Virus record (IMG/VR): IMGVR_UViG_3300025828_000075
Span: 1 to 35,140 of that record
DNA length: 35,140 bases
Source: a virus
Reading direction: 5' to 3' (one strand)
Shown here one piece after another: positions 24,413 to 32,045 of the stretch. How positions within the stretch are numbered: the first letter of the stretch is position 1; every line of letters starts with the position of its first letter. The translations under genes were made by a program, and so were the position numbers. Below the pieces are notes generated by a model. That model saw only the letters and a list, made by a program, of their open reading frames with translations. It was not told where the DNA came from and did no database searches.

Positions 24413-24514
24413 ATTTTTGCGGGATGAACAAAAATCTGGGGATGGATGAGCAGGGCTTGATCGCAGGATCGCGGCAAAGGTAACCCCGCAAAAATTTTAT
24501 TTCTATTTTTTTTT
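24413..24514 (+). ncRNA. Candidate structured RNA or terminator closed by 11-bp stem and T9
   Basis: ATTTTTGCGGG (24413-24423) pairs perfectly with CCCGCAAAAAT (24485-24495). The 61-base interior contains a GATC-GCAG-GATC hairpin. A T-rich stretch with nine consecutive T (24506-24514) follows. This could be a small RNA with its own terminator, or a long-loop terminator before the next operon. Confidence 0.35.
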
Positions 24515-24530
24515 CGCATAAACTCGCCCG

Positions 24531-24941
24531 ATGGCAGATTCAAGAAACAAGGGTGCGGCATTCGAGCGCGACATCGTGAAGCGCATCAATGCGTTTGCCG
24601 ATCAACACACCCTTGGTTTCCAGTGCAAGCGTAACCTCGACCAGTATCAAACCGCTGATCTTTGTGACATCCAGATTCCCAATCACGCCATCGAGTGCAA
24701 GGCGTACAAGTCTGGCTGGTGGTATGCACCAGCTTGGTGGGATCAGGTTTGTGCGGCTTGTGGCGACAACACGCCCGTTTTGATATACAAGTTCAACAAC
24801 AAAGCGATCAGGGTATGCCTGCCGCTTTACGCGATTAACGAAAATATGGCGCGAGATAACTCTCGGACAGCGGTTATCACTCTTGACGAGTGGTTTGATC
24901 TGTTGAAAGAGAGCTTTGACGGCCAACGAGAGGCTGCGTAA
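24531..24941 (+). CDS. Holliday-junction-resolvase-like PD-(D/E)XK nuclease
   Basis: This 136-residue protein starts at ATG 24531. It begins RNKGAAFERDIVKRIN (Glu12). Asp46 follows in TADLCDI and Glu55-Cys-Lys57 in AIECKAYK, the E...D...E-x-K pattern of Hjc-like resolvases and related phage endonucleases. WWYAPAWWDQV forms an aromatic patch. Such enzymes cut branched DNA to clear recombination intermediates before packaging. It lies next to the probable packaging region and, with the RecE-like and SSB genes, completes a recombination set. The ribosome-binding site is weak. The stop overlaps the next ATG. Confidence 0.65.
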   Translation: MADSRNKGAAFERDIVKRINAFADQHTLGFQCKRNLDQYQTADLCDIQIPNHAIECKAYKSGWWYAPAWWDQVCAACGDNTPVLIYKFNNKAIRVCLPLYAINENMARDNSRTAVITLDEWFDLLKESFDGQREAA

Positions 24942-25411
24942 TGGCTGGCATGGACGATATCGACATTTTTGACAACCCATTTCGTGACCCAGTGTACGAA
25001 GAGCTTGGTTTTACCTTCGATCCAGACCGAAACCAATACTTTGAGGTAATTCAAGACCCAGAGTATGGCGCTATGCGCCGATACTATTCGCCTAGAGACC
25101 GCGAACCTGTCCCTGAGTTGAGTGATGCGCGTATGGCTTTTGACGAACAGCTTCAACGAAAGGACATGGCACGGTATTTGTCCCAAATGGGCGCTCTGAA
25201 AGGTTTGGTAGGTGGCGTCTCCGATGCAGACATGATTCGTTTTGGCCGCTCAAAGCCTAAAACGATGAAAAGCAAAAAAATGCAAGGCGATAAAAAGCTG
25301 CAAGCCATGAAAATGGCTCGCCTGATGAATGATATTGGCTTTGACGCCAACGCTAACAGCGGTGGTGGTGTGGGAAGCTTAGAAATGGACTTGTTTAGGC
25401 GCATCCGATGA
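24941..25411 (+). CDS. Small protein sharing DDIDIF motif with giant ART protein
   Basis: This 156-residue protein begins MAGMDDIDIFDNPF, almost the same opening as the next gene (SSFDDIDIFGVPV). The middle part is helical and charged; residues ~105-130 are strongly basic (GRSKPKTMKSKKMQGDKK). No catalytic motif is seen. The TAATG start and ATGA end overlap both neighbours. The shared N-terminal motif suggests that both proteins are targeted to the same place, perhaps the capsid interior. That is inference. Confidence 0.6.
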   Translation: MAGMDDIDIFDNPFRDPVYEELGFTFDPDRNQYFEVIQDPEYGAMRRYYSPRDREPVPELSDARMAFDEQLQRKDMARYLSQMGALKGLVGGVSDADMIRFGRSKPKTMKSKKMQGDKKLQAMKMARLMNDIGFDANANSGGGVGSLEMDLFRRIR

Positions 25412-28400
25412 GCAGTTTTGATGATATCGACATATTCGGCGTTCCCGTCACTGGCTCGACCCGTGATCGTGATTTAGACCGTCTTGAGCAAATGGTTCGT
25501 GGTCGATACATCGATCCGCTTGAGCAGCAGGCGAAAGACATGGTCAAAAGTCAGGTTGTGCAGGCTCTTAGTGGTATGGAAGGGGTCACTGGAGCTGCGA
25601 TATCTCAAGTTGTTGCGCTTGCTGACTCTCAAGACCCGAATGACAAGCTGGTTTTTAATCAGATCGTGTCCCGTTTGAATTTGCCGGTGAATATCCGGCG
25701 GATGGGCGACGATTACGTGGCTTCAAAGCGTTTTGAGGGTGCTTTGGGCCGTGATTCGAGCGTTGACGTGATGGCTTATCGGCCAGACGAGGGTGAAACC
25801 CAGTACAGTTTGGGTGCTCAGAAGCGTTTTCCCAATCTTTTAGGCAGAAACTCGTCTGCTGACGTGTCAGCGCGGGTTTCTACGATGGGCGACCCTGAAA
25901 TACGAGCCAGATTTGAGAAAAGATTCGCTGACGGCGGTGAAGTTGACATTTTTGACGAGCCTGTAGGCCAAATGAACCGTCGCCAACAGCCCAAAGACGT
26001 GGCTCGCCCAACCCCAGCCCAACTTGCGAACATCGGGGCGGCTTTTGCAGACCCTTTGGGCATGATTGACATCACGGGTGAGTACCCAGAGTTCCCCGCA
26101 GCGGGTGTTTCCACTGCTGAGATGGTTATGGAAGGGCCAAGATCGCCTAGTTTGATGGAAAATTTGCGCGAAGGTAACTATGGGGCAGCGGCGCTTCAGG
26201 GTGTGGGGGTAATTCCCGTCGTTGGAGGCGCTGCGAGGGCCATTCGAGGCGTTGCGAAGGGCGCAGACCGTCTTGCGAAGGCTCAAAAGGCTGGTTTTGA
26301 CACCGATACGGTGTATTACCACGCGACGGATAAATTTGGAGACTCTGAGTCTGGGGAATTTGCCCAGTTGCGTCCTTCAGCAAAGGGAAAACTAGGGCCG
26401 GGTATTTATTTATCCCCTGATGCCAGTTACACGCAGAAATATATCCGTCGATCTTACAGATCAGATACGGATGAGCCGCCTTTCGGTGAGGGCGCTCGCA
26501 TTTTGCCGGTTTTTGTGCGCGGCAAGGTAGGTACTAGAGAAGATTTTGCTGAAGCTGTCGAGAGCATCAAGAAAAACGCATCAGACAAAACAGATTTTGC
26601 AGTGATCAAGCGTCAAGCCCAAGAAAAAATGGCAGACGATGGGTTTGCTGGGTTCAGGGTGCAGGATGAGCTTGTCATTTTCGACCCCAAAAACATCCGC
26701 TCGGTGAACGCTGAGTTTGAAGACCTTGATTCGCCTGAGTTGCTGAAGGCGGAAGGTGGAGAGATACGCAAGTTTAGCAAAGGCGGCATCCTCGACCTAA
26801 TCGTCAAAGGCGATTTCGACCCACGGTTTGACCCACGGGTAAAAGAGCAAGATATGCTCCGCAACCTAGAGGCTGAGATCATTGGCAGTAACCAGACTCA
26901 GCCGATGCCACGATTGGCGCTTTCAGAACTCGAAGGCGAGGACTTTGTCACCTCGATGACCGATAGAACCCGTGCAGGTGGTGATGTGAAAAGCATCAAC
27001 CGGGTGCAGTTAGTCGATCCTGTTTATTTGCCGGGTGGTCAGGACTTCATGTTCAACAACCCCAGTGCGGTTTGGGCATCAGCGGAAAAGCCGTCCCGTG
27101 AAATTTTGGAACTTGCGCGAGAGCTAAAGTCAGAATCTGGCAAAGACCCTCTTTACATACCTTGGCGTATGGCTCCAACAGGCGGTGATTTTTCTACGAC
27201 CACTGGTGAGCTGATGCTCGGCTATGCCGCAGCCAACATGACCAAGTCTACGAAGAAAGCTTTAGATAAAGCTATTCGAGACTACCGCACCAAAGGCAGT
27301 ATGGTTAAAGGCAATCGAGTTGGTGCTGGCAGAAAGATTGAGGGTTGGAAAGGCATAGATGACCCAAGCGCGGTTCAGGTTTGGCGCAACACCCCAGATG
27401 CAGTTCGCAAAGAGCTGATGAACATGATGGACGTTCAGTTCCGCAACAAGGGCGGTTTGTCTATCGGTGCTGCGCGATTGATCAATGCTGATCCCAAGCA
27501 GCTCACGGCCAGAGACGCAGGCATTCAGAACGTAGGCCGCATCTTTGCCGACATCGATATTTTTGACTCGGCTCACCCCTCGTACCCGTTTGCAGTGCCC
27601 GGTGGTGGCGTTGGTGTCCTAGAAAACGCAAGCGCGGCAACGGTGTTTGATTTGCTACCCAAGGCTAAGTTTGGTGATGCTCAGAAGAAGGTCAAAGACC
27701 CGGCCAATCCCACGGCGCAAGAGATTCGTGCGCTCCAGATGAAGCCGTATGGCGGCACGATCACTGAGGACATATTACGTCGCATGGAAGCTCGCGGCGT
27801 AGATGTGAACTCTATAGCGGGTCTTACGGGTGGCGCTTTGACGTTTACGCTGCTGTCGGCTGGCTTGGTTACGCCGCAAGAGGTTCAGGCTGGTGCTCTC
27901 AAAGAGTTTGCCGACAGTATGCGTAAAGCCGATGAGATGGGCTTCAAGACCGATCAAGTCCTATATCACGGCTCTACGTTTGATATCGAAGAGTTTGTGC
28001 CAAGCTCTGCTGGAGACAACGACTTTGGTCAAGGCACCTACTTGACCATCTCACCGAGTGACGCTTCCCGTAACTACGCAGGAGAAGGGCCAGACTTAAC
28101 CAACCGAATTAACACGCTTTCTGAAAGCATACAAGAAAGCTTGGAGGGCAGTTGGGGCTGGAATGCAGATTTTTGGGACAAGATAAACGACCCAGAAGTG
28201 TTTGCTAAGATCGAAAAACTAGTCGATGAGTTTGAGGAAAATCGTGACCGAGGGGTGCTTGAGGAAGCTGCTGACCTTGCAGCCAAGACAATTTTAAAAG
28301 GCCAGAACGAAGGTGTGATATATCCCGTCTTTGTGAACAATAAAGACTTTGCGGTTATCGGCGGTAAGAACAGAACGGTTATTCCTGTAGATACAGAGAA

Positions 28401-30192
28401 GTACATTATATGGGCCAAAGAAGAGATAGATCGAGACGATTTTCTTTACGAGGACGATTACGACGAAGCTGTACTTGAGTACGCTCAAGAACTCGAAAAC
28501 ACTGACTATGAAAGCCCGATTGCAGAACTTGCAGACAGTCTTAGAAGTGCAGGGGCGGGTGATGAAGTGGTCGGTCGGGTAATTGACTCAGCTATGGAAA
28601 GCGGTCAAATCGATTTGAGCGAGATGAATGATCTCATTCGCGGTTCTTACAACGAGGATTTTGACACTGGCGAGATGCTAAATAACGGCCAGATTGTGCA
28701 AGACGTATTGAAAGACCTTGGCTACAAGGGCGTTGTTGATAACACGGTTGGTCAAAGGTTTGCAGGCATGGGTGCAGGCAAAATGCACACCATCGTATTC
28801 CCCGGTAACGAAAACCTGATTCGCTCAATAAACGCTAAGTTTGACCCCGCAAAAGCTGACTCGCCCAACATACTTGCAAGCGCACCACCAATACTGGCTC
28901 CTATTGGCGGGGCGACGATTCTCGCTGCCACGGCTTTGTCGGCGCAAGAGGCTCAAGCGGGAGGCGTGGGGAGCCTCAAAACAGCTATAGACAAAAGTCG
29001 TGAACAAAGCCTCAAGCAAGCCAAAGAGCAGGGCTTTGACCTCGATAACGTCATGTATCACGCCAGCAAGCAAGACATCGATGAGTTCGTACCCGGTTAT
29101 GATGATGGGCTTGTCTTTCTGACTCCAAGCAAAGAATTTGCAAATAATTGGCTAGGCAAAGGCAGATTTAAAGAAAGGCAAGGCGGCACTGGTGCGATTG
29201 AAGGTGTGAAGGCAGAGATAAAGCAGCTCAGGAAAGAAGCAGATGAGATAATGGAATCGCTTCCAGACGATCAAGCCAGCCAGTATTACCGAGAAGTATT
29301 TGACCCTAAAAGAAGGCAGCTTGCCCGTGAAGAGCGAGAGGCCGACAGCGCCATCTACCCCGTAGTCACTAGGACTAAAAAGCCGTTTGTGCCGAGCAAA
29401 AATGTTGATGTCTTAGAGGAGTTGTACGGTAAAGAGTACCTAGACGCGCCATTCGGCAGCGGGTTTCCTACATACAGAGATGCCTTGAAGGACGGAAATT
29501 ATCTTTTGTATGAAAACAAACAGGTTGTAGATTTCTTGAAGAGCAAGGGCTACGACTCGATGTTCTTGAAAGAAAGCTCTGGCGCAGATGAGCCGTTCAC
29601 CACGCTGGCTGTTTTCGAGCCTTCCGATATTCGTTCAGTCAACGCCAAGTTTGATCCTAAAAAGAAAGGCTCCTCCAAGATACTGGCAAGCGCCCCGTTT
29701 GTCGCAGGACTAGGCGCTATGGGCGCTATGCAAGAAGCTAGGGCTGCGACATTGCAGGCAGAGGGTGCGCCGTTTGAGGTTGCGTTAGACGCTGCCACAG
29801 CGATAGGAGCACCGATTGTCGGCGGTTTGGCAGGGTTGGCTGAGTTCACGCAAGGCTTGCCACGCAGGATTGCAGGCGACCTCACGGGCGAAGAAGCTGC
29901 TGATCGGATCAGAGCTTTGCGTGAAGGCGTGAGTGGCGCGTTGAACTACGACCCAACCAGCGATATAGGTCGTGAGATGAGCCAGAAGGCACAGGAAGGT
30001 ATTGCTCAACTAGCAGCGCCGGTTGTGGAAAGACTAGAGCCTGTGGTTACGGGCGCTGTGGAGCAGATCACAGACCCGCAGAACGTGTCACCACTGGGTC
30101 TGCTTTATCAAGGTGGCAAGTATCTTTACGAAGACATCTTCGGTGAGCCAGAGCGAGAAGCGGCTAAGAGCGCAATGGACGTGGCTCTATAG
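25408..30192 (+). CDS. Giant polyvalent protein with three ADP-ribosyltransferase-like domains
   Basis: This is a 1594-residue protein. The N-terminal region carries DDIDIFGVPV and, at residues 172-186, RFADGGEVDIFDEP. ART domain 1 spans ~300-440: VYYH (His305), GIYLS (Tyr334), ELVIFDPKNIRS (Glu421). Residues ~505-775 form an unrecognised domain that includes ADIDIFD at 714-720. ART domain 2 (~848-1150) has VLYH (His854), GTYLT (Tyr878) and HTIVF, with His1127 where Glu is expected. ART domain 3 (~1210-1415) has MYH (His1218) and TLAVF, with Thr1399 at that place. Each ends in an [F/I]RS[VI]NAKF-type motif, and domains 2 and 3 follow Ala/Gly-rich hydrophobic stretches. Related phage 'polyvalent' proteins are injected with the DNA and modify host proteins. 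Only domain 1 keeps the full H-Y-E set. The end overlaps the convergent operon by 29 bases. Confidence 0.72.
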   Translation: MSSFDDIDIFGVPVTGSTRDRDLDRLEQMVRGRYIDPLEQQAKDMVKSQVVQALSGMEGVTGAAISQVVALADSQDPNDKLVFNQIVSRLNLPVNIRRMGDDYVASKRFEGALGRDSSVDVMAYRPDEGETQYSLGAQKRFPNLLGRNSSADVSARVSTMGDPEIRARFEKRFADGGEVDIFDEPVGQMNRRQQPKDVARPTPAQLANIGAAFADPLGMIDITGEYPEFPAAGVSTAEMVMEGPRSPSLMENLREGNYGAAALQGVGVIPVVGGAARAIRGVAKGADRLAKAQKAGFDTDTVYYHATDKFGDSESGEFAQLRPSAKGKLGPGIYLSPDASYTQKYIRRSYRSDTDEPPFGEGARILPVFVRGKVGTREDFAEAVESIKKNASDKTDFAVIKRQAQEKMADDGFAGFRVQDELVIFDPKNIRSVNAEFEDLDSPELLKAEGGEIRKFSKGGILDLIVKGDFDPRFDPRVKEQDMLRNLEAEIIGSNQTQPMPRLALSELEGEDFVTSMTDRTRAGGDVKSINRVQLVDPVYLPGGQDFMFNNPSAVWASAEKPSREILELARELKSESGKDPLYIPWRMAPTGGDFSTTTGELMLGYAAANMTKSTKKALDKAIRDYRTKGSMVKGNRVGAGRKIEGWKGIDDPSAVQVWRNTPDAVRKELMNMMDVQFRNKGGLSIGAARLINADPKQLTARDAGIQNVGRIFADIDIFDSAHPSYPFAVPGGGVGVLENASAATVFDLLPKAKFGDAQKKVKDPANPTAQEIRALQMKPYGGTITEDILRRMEARGVDVNSIAGLTGGALTFTLLSAGLVTPQEVQAGALKEFADSMRKADEMGFKTDQVLYHGSTFDIEEFVPSSAGDNDFGQGTYLTISPSDASRNYAGEGPDLTNRINTLSESIQESLEGSWGWNADFWDKINDPEVFAKIEKLVDEFEENRDRGVLEEAADLAAKTILKGQNEGVIYPVFVNNKDFAVIGGKNRTVIPVDTEKYIIWAKEEIDRDDFLYEDDYDEAVLEYAQELENTDYESPIAELADSLRSAGAGDEVVGRVIDSAMESGQIDLSEMNDLIRGSYNEDFDTGEMLNNGQIVQDVLKDLGYKGVVDNTVGQRFAGMGAGKMHTIVFPGNENLIRSINAKFDPAKADSPNILASAPPILAPIGGATILAATALSAQEAQAGGVGSLKTAIDKSREQSLKQAKEQGFDLDNVMYHASKQDIDEFVPGYDDGLVFLTPSKEFANNWLGKGRFKERQGGTGAIEGVKAEIKQLRKEADEIMESLPDDQASQYYREVFDPKRRQLAREEREADSAIYPVVTRTKKPFVPSKNVDVLEELYGKEYLDAPFGSGFPTYRDALKDGNYLLYENKQVVDFLKSKGYDSMFLKESSGADEPFTTLAVFEPSDIRSVNAKFDPKKKGSSKILASAPFVAGLGAMGAMQEARAATLQAEGAPFEVALDAATAIGAPIVGGLAGLAEFTQGLPRRIAGDLTGEEAADRIRALREGVSGALNYDPTSDIGREMSQKAQEGIAQLAAPVVERLEPVVTGAVEQITDPQNVSPLGLLYQGGKYLYEDIFGEPEREAAKSAMDVAL

Positions 30193-30343
30193 GCACCTTC
30201 ACAAACTCCGCAGTCACCTTCACCTCGACTTCTTGGTCTTGGTGAAGGGCTTCGAGGATCACGTCTTCGATCAAGTCTTCGAGGACATCAAGGTCTACTA
30301 GCGTCTTTACCCTGATCTCAGCTATTACTGTCATTTTTCGCAT
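30164..30343 (-). CDS. Small acidic hypothetical protein
   Basis: This 59-residue protein starts at ATG 30343 after GGGGAATCG; the next in-frame ATG (30334) lacks a ribosome-binding site. The sequence alternates strands and acidic helix (MTVIAEIRVKTLVDLDVLED, then LIEDVILEALHQDQEVEVKV), resembling a small ferredoxin-like alpha/beta fold. It is the last gene of the minus-strand operon. It overlaps the preceding gene by 26 bases and the convergent giant gene by 29. The function is unknown. Confidence 0.55.
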   Translation of the reverse strand: MRKMTVIAEIRVKTLVDLDVLEDLIEDVILEALHQDQEVEVKVTAEFVKVPIEPRPLRS

Positions 30344-30509
30344 CGATTCCCCGTTCTTGTTTCCATAAGCGGATAATGTAGTCGGCTTCTGGCCCCACGT
30401 CATGGTGCCTGTCGAGCACATGGCGGTAAAGCTTCATGGCTTTTTCGCTATCGGCTTCCAGCATCATGCGAAAGTTTGCCATGTCTAGAGTTGCAAAATA
30501 CTTATCCAT
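30318..30509 (-). CDS. Small helical hypothetical protein
   Basis: This 63-residue protein starts at ATG 30509, with GAAGGAAGCGCC in front; a TTG 15 bases earlier is less likely. The sequence (FATLDMANFRMMLEADSEKA, then MKLYRHVLDRHHDVGPEADY) is helical and rich in His and Met. I do not recognise a family. It overlaps the end of the Mom-like gene by 8 bases and is expressed with it, so an accessory role to DNA modification is possible. Confidence 0.55.
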   Translation of the reverse strand: MDKYFATLDMANFRMMLEADSEKAMKLYRHVLDRHHDVGPEADYIIRLWKQERGIDAKNDSNS

Positions 30510-31092
30510 TGGCGCTTCCTTCAATGTCGTAACTAAAAAGGTGTTTGCGGCTTCGCTTCACCCATTCGCCCTCCATCTCTGAATACTTAACGCCTTTCAT
30601 TTTGCGAATTTTACCGTCTGGGTGAACAAAGTCGGTTTTTTGTGCTGTCAATCCGTGGTATTTGAAGTTGCTTGCTTTATAGATGCCGCCGTCGTGATTC
30701 TGAGCGGTGTCTGCGTAAGTAATAATCAACCTCAAGGGGTAGCGTTTTTTGACCATTTTTATGGCTTGCGATATCAGTCTGCTTGGAGAATTTCTTGGGG
30801 CACCCTGCTCAAAAGCGAGACGGGTGATCTCCAAGACCCCGTGCTGTTCGTGGCTTTCGTAAAGACCATTTATGTTTCGAGCGTTTGGCACCCCAAAGGT
30901 CAGAGCGCCCCAGCAGTATCCGTCGAACAAAGCCCCAAAGCTGTAGACATGCAAGAAGTCTTTGTCGCCAAAGTAATGTGATTTTCGGTACACCTCAGAG
31001 GCGACTGACTTCGGGATTGACTCAACAGAAAACATCTTAGGCGATGGAGGGGCGGTAAAACCCCCTCCAAAAAGATCGCCTTGGTCATTCAC
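30502..31092 (-). CDS. Mom-like DNA modification protein (GNAT-type)
   Basis: This 196-residue protein starts at GTG 31092 in the end of the upstream gene, with TTGGAGG in front. The core has EITRLAFEQGAPRNSPSRLI, with a GNAT-like phosphate-binding loop and helix, and YADTAQNHDGGIYKASNFKY, close to landmarks of phage Mu Mom and its relatives. Mom converts adenine in DNA to N6-carbamoylmethyl-adenine, which protects it from host restriction enzymes. The basic C-terminus (KRSRKHLF) may contact DNA. No Mu Com homologue is seen. The family match is by recalled motif, and substrate could differ. Confidence 0.68.
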   Translation of the reverse strand: MNDQGDLFGGGFTAPPSPKMFSVESIPKSVASEVYRKSHYFGDKDFLHVYSFGALFDGYCWGALTFGVPNARNINGLYESHEQHGVLEITRLAFEQGAPRNSPSRLISQAIKMVKKRYPLRLIITYADTAQNHDGGIYKASNFKYHGLTAQKTDFVHPDGKIRKMKGVKYSEMEGEWVKRSRKHLFSYDIEGSANG

Positions 31093-31294
31093 CCTCCAAC
31101 TCCGCCAGCCACCACGCCAAATCCCCAGCCTTGAACTCTTCAAAGGCTTCCTCAACCAACTCTGGCCTGCCAAGGCGCTCAGCCTCGGCATTGATCGCCG
31201 CTCGCTCGGTTACCCCGCGCTGCCAGACTTTGTGGTCATCACTGTACTCGAAATACCAGTCGTGGTTGCGTAGCATTTCAATCAGTTTTTCCAT
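31085..31294 (-). CDS. Small acidic hypothetical protein upstream of mom-like gene
   Basis: This 69-residue protein starts at ATG 31294 after GTGGAGGATGAAG. The sequence (MEKLIEMLRNHDWYFEYSDD, then VTERAAINAEAERLG) is helical and acidic, with Trp and Tyr, and ends WWLAELEGE. It is not recognised. Mu controls mom through the small protein Com; this gene sits in the equivalent place, but it has no zinc-finger cysteines, so homology is not suggested. It overlaps neighbours by 17 and 8 bases. Confidence 0.58.
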   Translation of the reverse strand: MEKLIEMLRNHDWYFEYSDDHKVWQRGVTERAAINAEAERLGRPELVEEAFEEFKAGDLAWWLAELEGE

Positions 31295-31508
31295 CTTCAT
31301 CCTCCACAAACTTAGCGAGCTTTTGCTGAATACTCGTCCACCGAGCTTTTAGCTCGGCTTCTTCGTCTTTGTTGTAACACTTGAACCAGAAGCAGGTGCC
31401 GATTAGCCCGTTGACGCGAGGATCATCGGCGCTGCTACGCATAAGCGTAGACAGCATCTCGATCTCTTCGTTGGTGAGCTGAAGGTATTGGGTTTTAAGT
31501 AGGGTCAT
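31278..31508 (-). CDS. Small helical hypothetical protein
   Basis: This 76-residue protein starts at ATG 31508. A strong GGAGGTGGCGTG lies in front, inside the end of the SprT-like gene; start and stop share an ATGA-type overlap. The sequence is helical (LTNEEIEMLSTLMRSSADD, then EAELKARWTSIQQKLAKFVE) with a FWFKCYNKDEE centre. The function is not recognised. It is co-translated with genes on either side in the seven-gene minus operon. Confidence 0.58.
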   Translation of the reverse strand: MTLLKTQYLQLTNEEIEMLSTLMRSSADDPRVNGLIGTCFWFKCYNKDEEAELKARWTSIQQKLAKFVEDEDGKTD

Positions 31509-32035
31509 CACGCCACCTCCTGCATTGGTTCGATGTAAGGGTTGACCAACGTGCGCCGCAGCTCACGATAGATCGTCTTGAACGCATCGCCGTGCGGCTT
31601 GTGATAAGTCTTTTTGAGGTAACGGGTAAAAGGGCCGTACCGTTTCTGAATGTGGTGCGCCACTTCATGCGCGACCACGCATTTGAGCAGTAGCTCAGAG
31701 TCCGCGCAATTGGTGATGCTGCCAATAACAGGATCATCGGCATACGACCTGTATTCATGAAAAGCAGTAAGATTGTTTCGGCAGTGCCGCACATCGATAG
31801 AGATGCCTTTGGCACCACCGTAGCTGCGCTGGTTGCGATACTTGGTTTCGACCTGCAATCGTTTGAGAGCGTCTGCGTAAGTCAAAGGTTGAACCTTCGG
31901 ATATGTGATTCCGACTTGAACCTCGTATTGTTTCTTGCAGATTTCTTTTAAGCACTGCTTGGCAAACTTCACGACGAGCTTGTGCTCGTCGGGTGTCACG
32001 TTGGGGCCGCGCTTTGATTTGATTTCGGAACTCAT
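31508..32035 (-). CDS. SprT-like zinc metalloprotease
   Basis: This 175-residue protein starts at ATG 32035 with AAGGAGAACGTG in front. It has the zinc-protease motif HEVAH (residues 123-127) in VVAHEVAHHIQ, and a downstream KPHGDAFKTIYRELR with third ligand His148. This arrangement is typical of SprT/Spartan-like proteases, which in eukaryotes cleave DNA-protein crosslinks; phage members may clear host proteins from phage DNA. No C-terminal zinc ribbon is present. It is in the same operon as the Mom-like gene, so a DNA-processing role is plausible. Confidence 0.75.
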   Translation of the reverse strand: MSSEIKSKRGPNVTPDEHKLVVKFAKQCLKEICKKQYEVQVGITYPKVQPLTYADALKRLQVETKYRNQRSYGGAKGISIDVRHCRNNLTAFHEYRSYADDPVIGSITNCADSELLLKCVVAHEVAHHIQKRYGPFTRYLKKTYHKPHGDAFKTIYRELRRTLVNPYIEPMQEVA

Positions 32036-32045
32036 CACGTTCTCC
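32018..32045. repeat. 28-bp direct repeat, copy A (start of SprT-like gene)
   Basis: It is identical to 32238-32265. It covers ribosome-binding site, start codon and first six codons (MSSEIK), 220 bp apart from copy B. See the linked finding. Confidence 0.85.

Larger units (their letters stand above)
23973..24530. other. 558-bp gene-free region after terS: candidate packaging or origin site
   Basis: I see no coding sequence in either strand that looks real. The region holds a hairpin (23995-24013), an AT-rich stretch (24050-24110), a 16-bp palindrome (24112-24127), a 12-bp palindrome (24255-24266), a direct repeat of GTAGGAACCCTA (24249-24260, 24393-24404), a tandem GCGAGCGCG pair (24321-24338), and an inverted repeat with a T-tract (24413-24514). 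Such density of symmetric elements beside terS suggests a cos/pac-type or origin region. Confidence 0.5.

Noticed and set aside
24364-24561. Minus-strand 65-residue open frame in the gene-free region
   Set aside because: It spans the inverted repeat and T-tract, has no ribosome-binding site, and its composition is Pro/Phe-rich without a pattern.
24540-24980. Minus-strand 146-residue open frame
   Set aside because: It is antisense to the resolvase-like gene, whose motifs are convincing.
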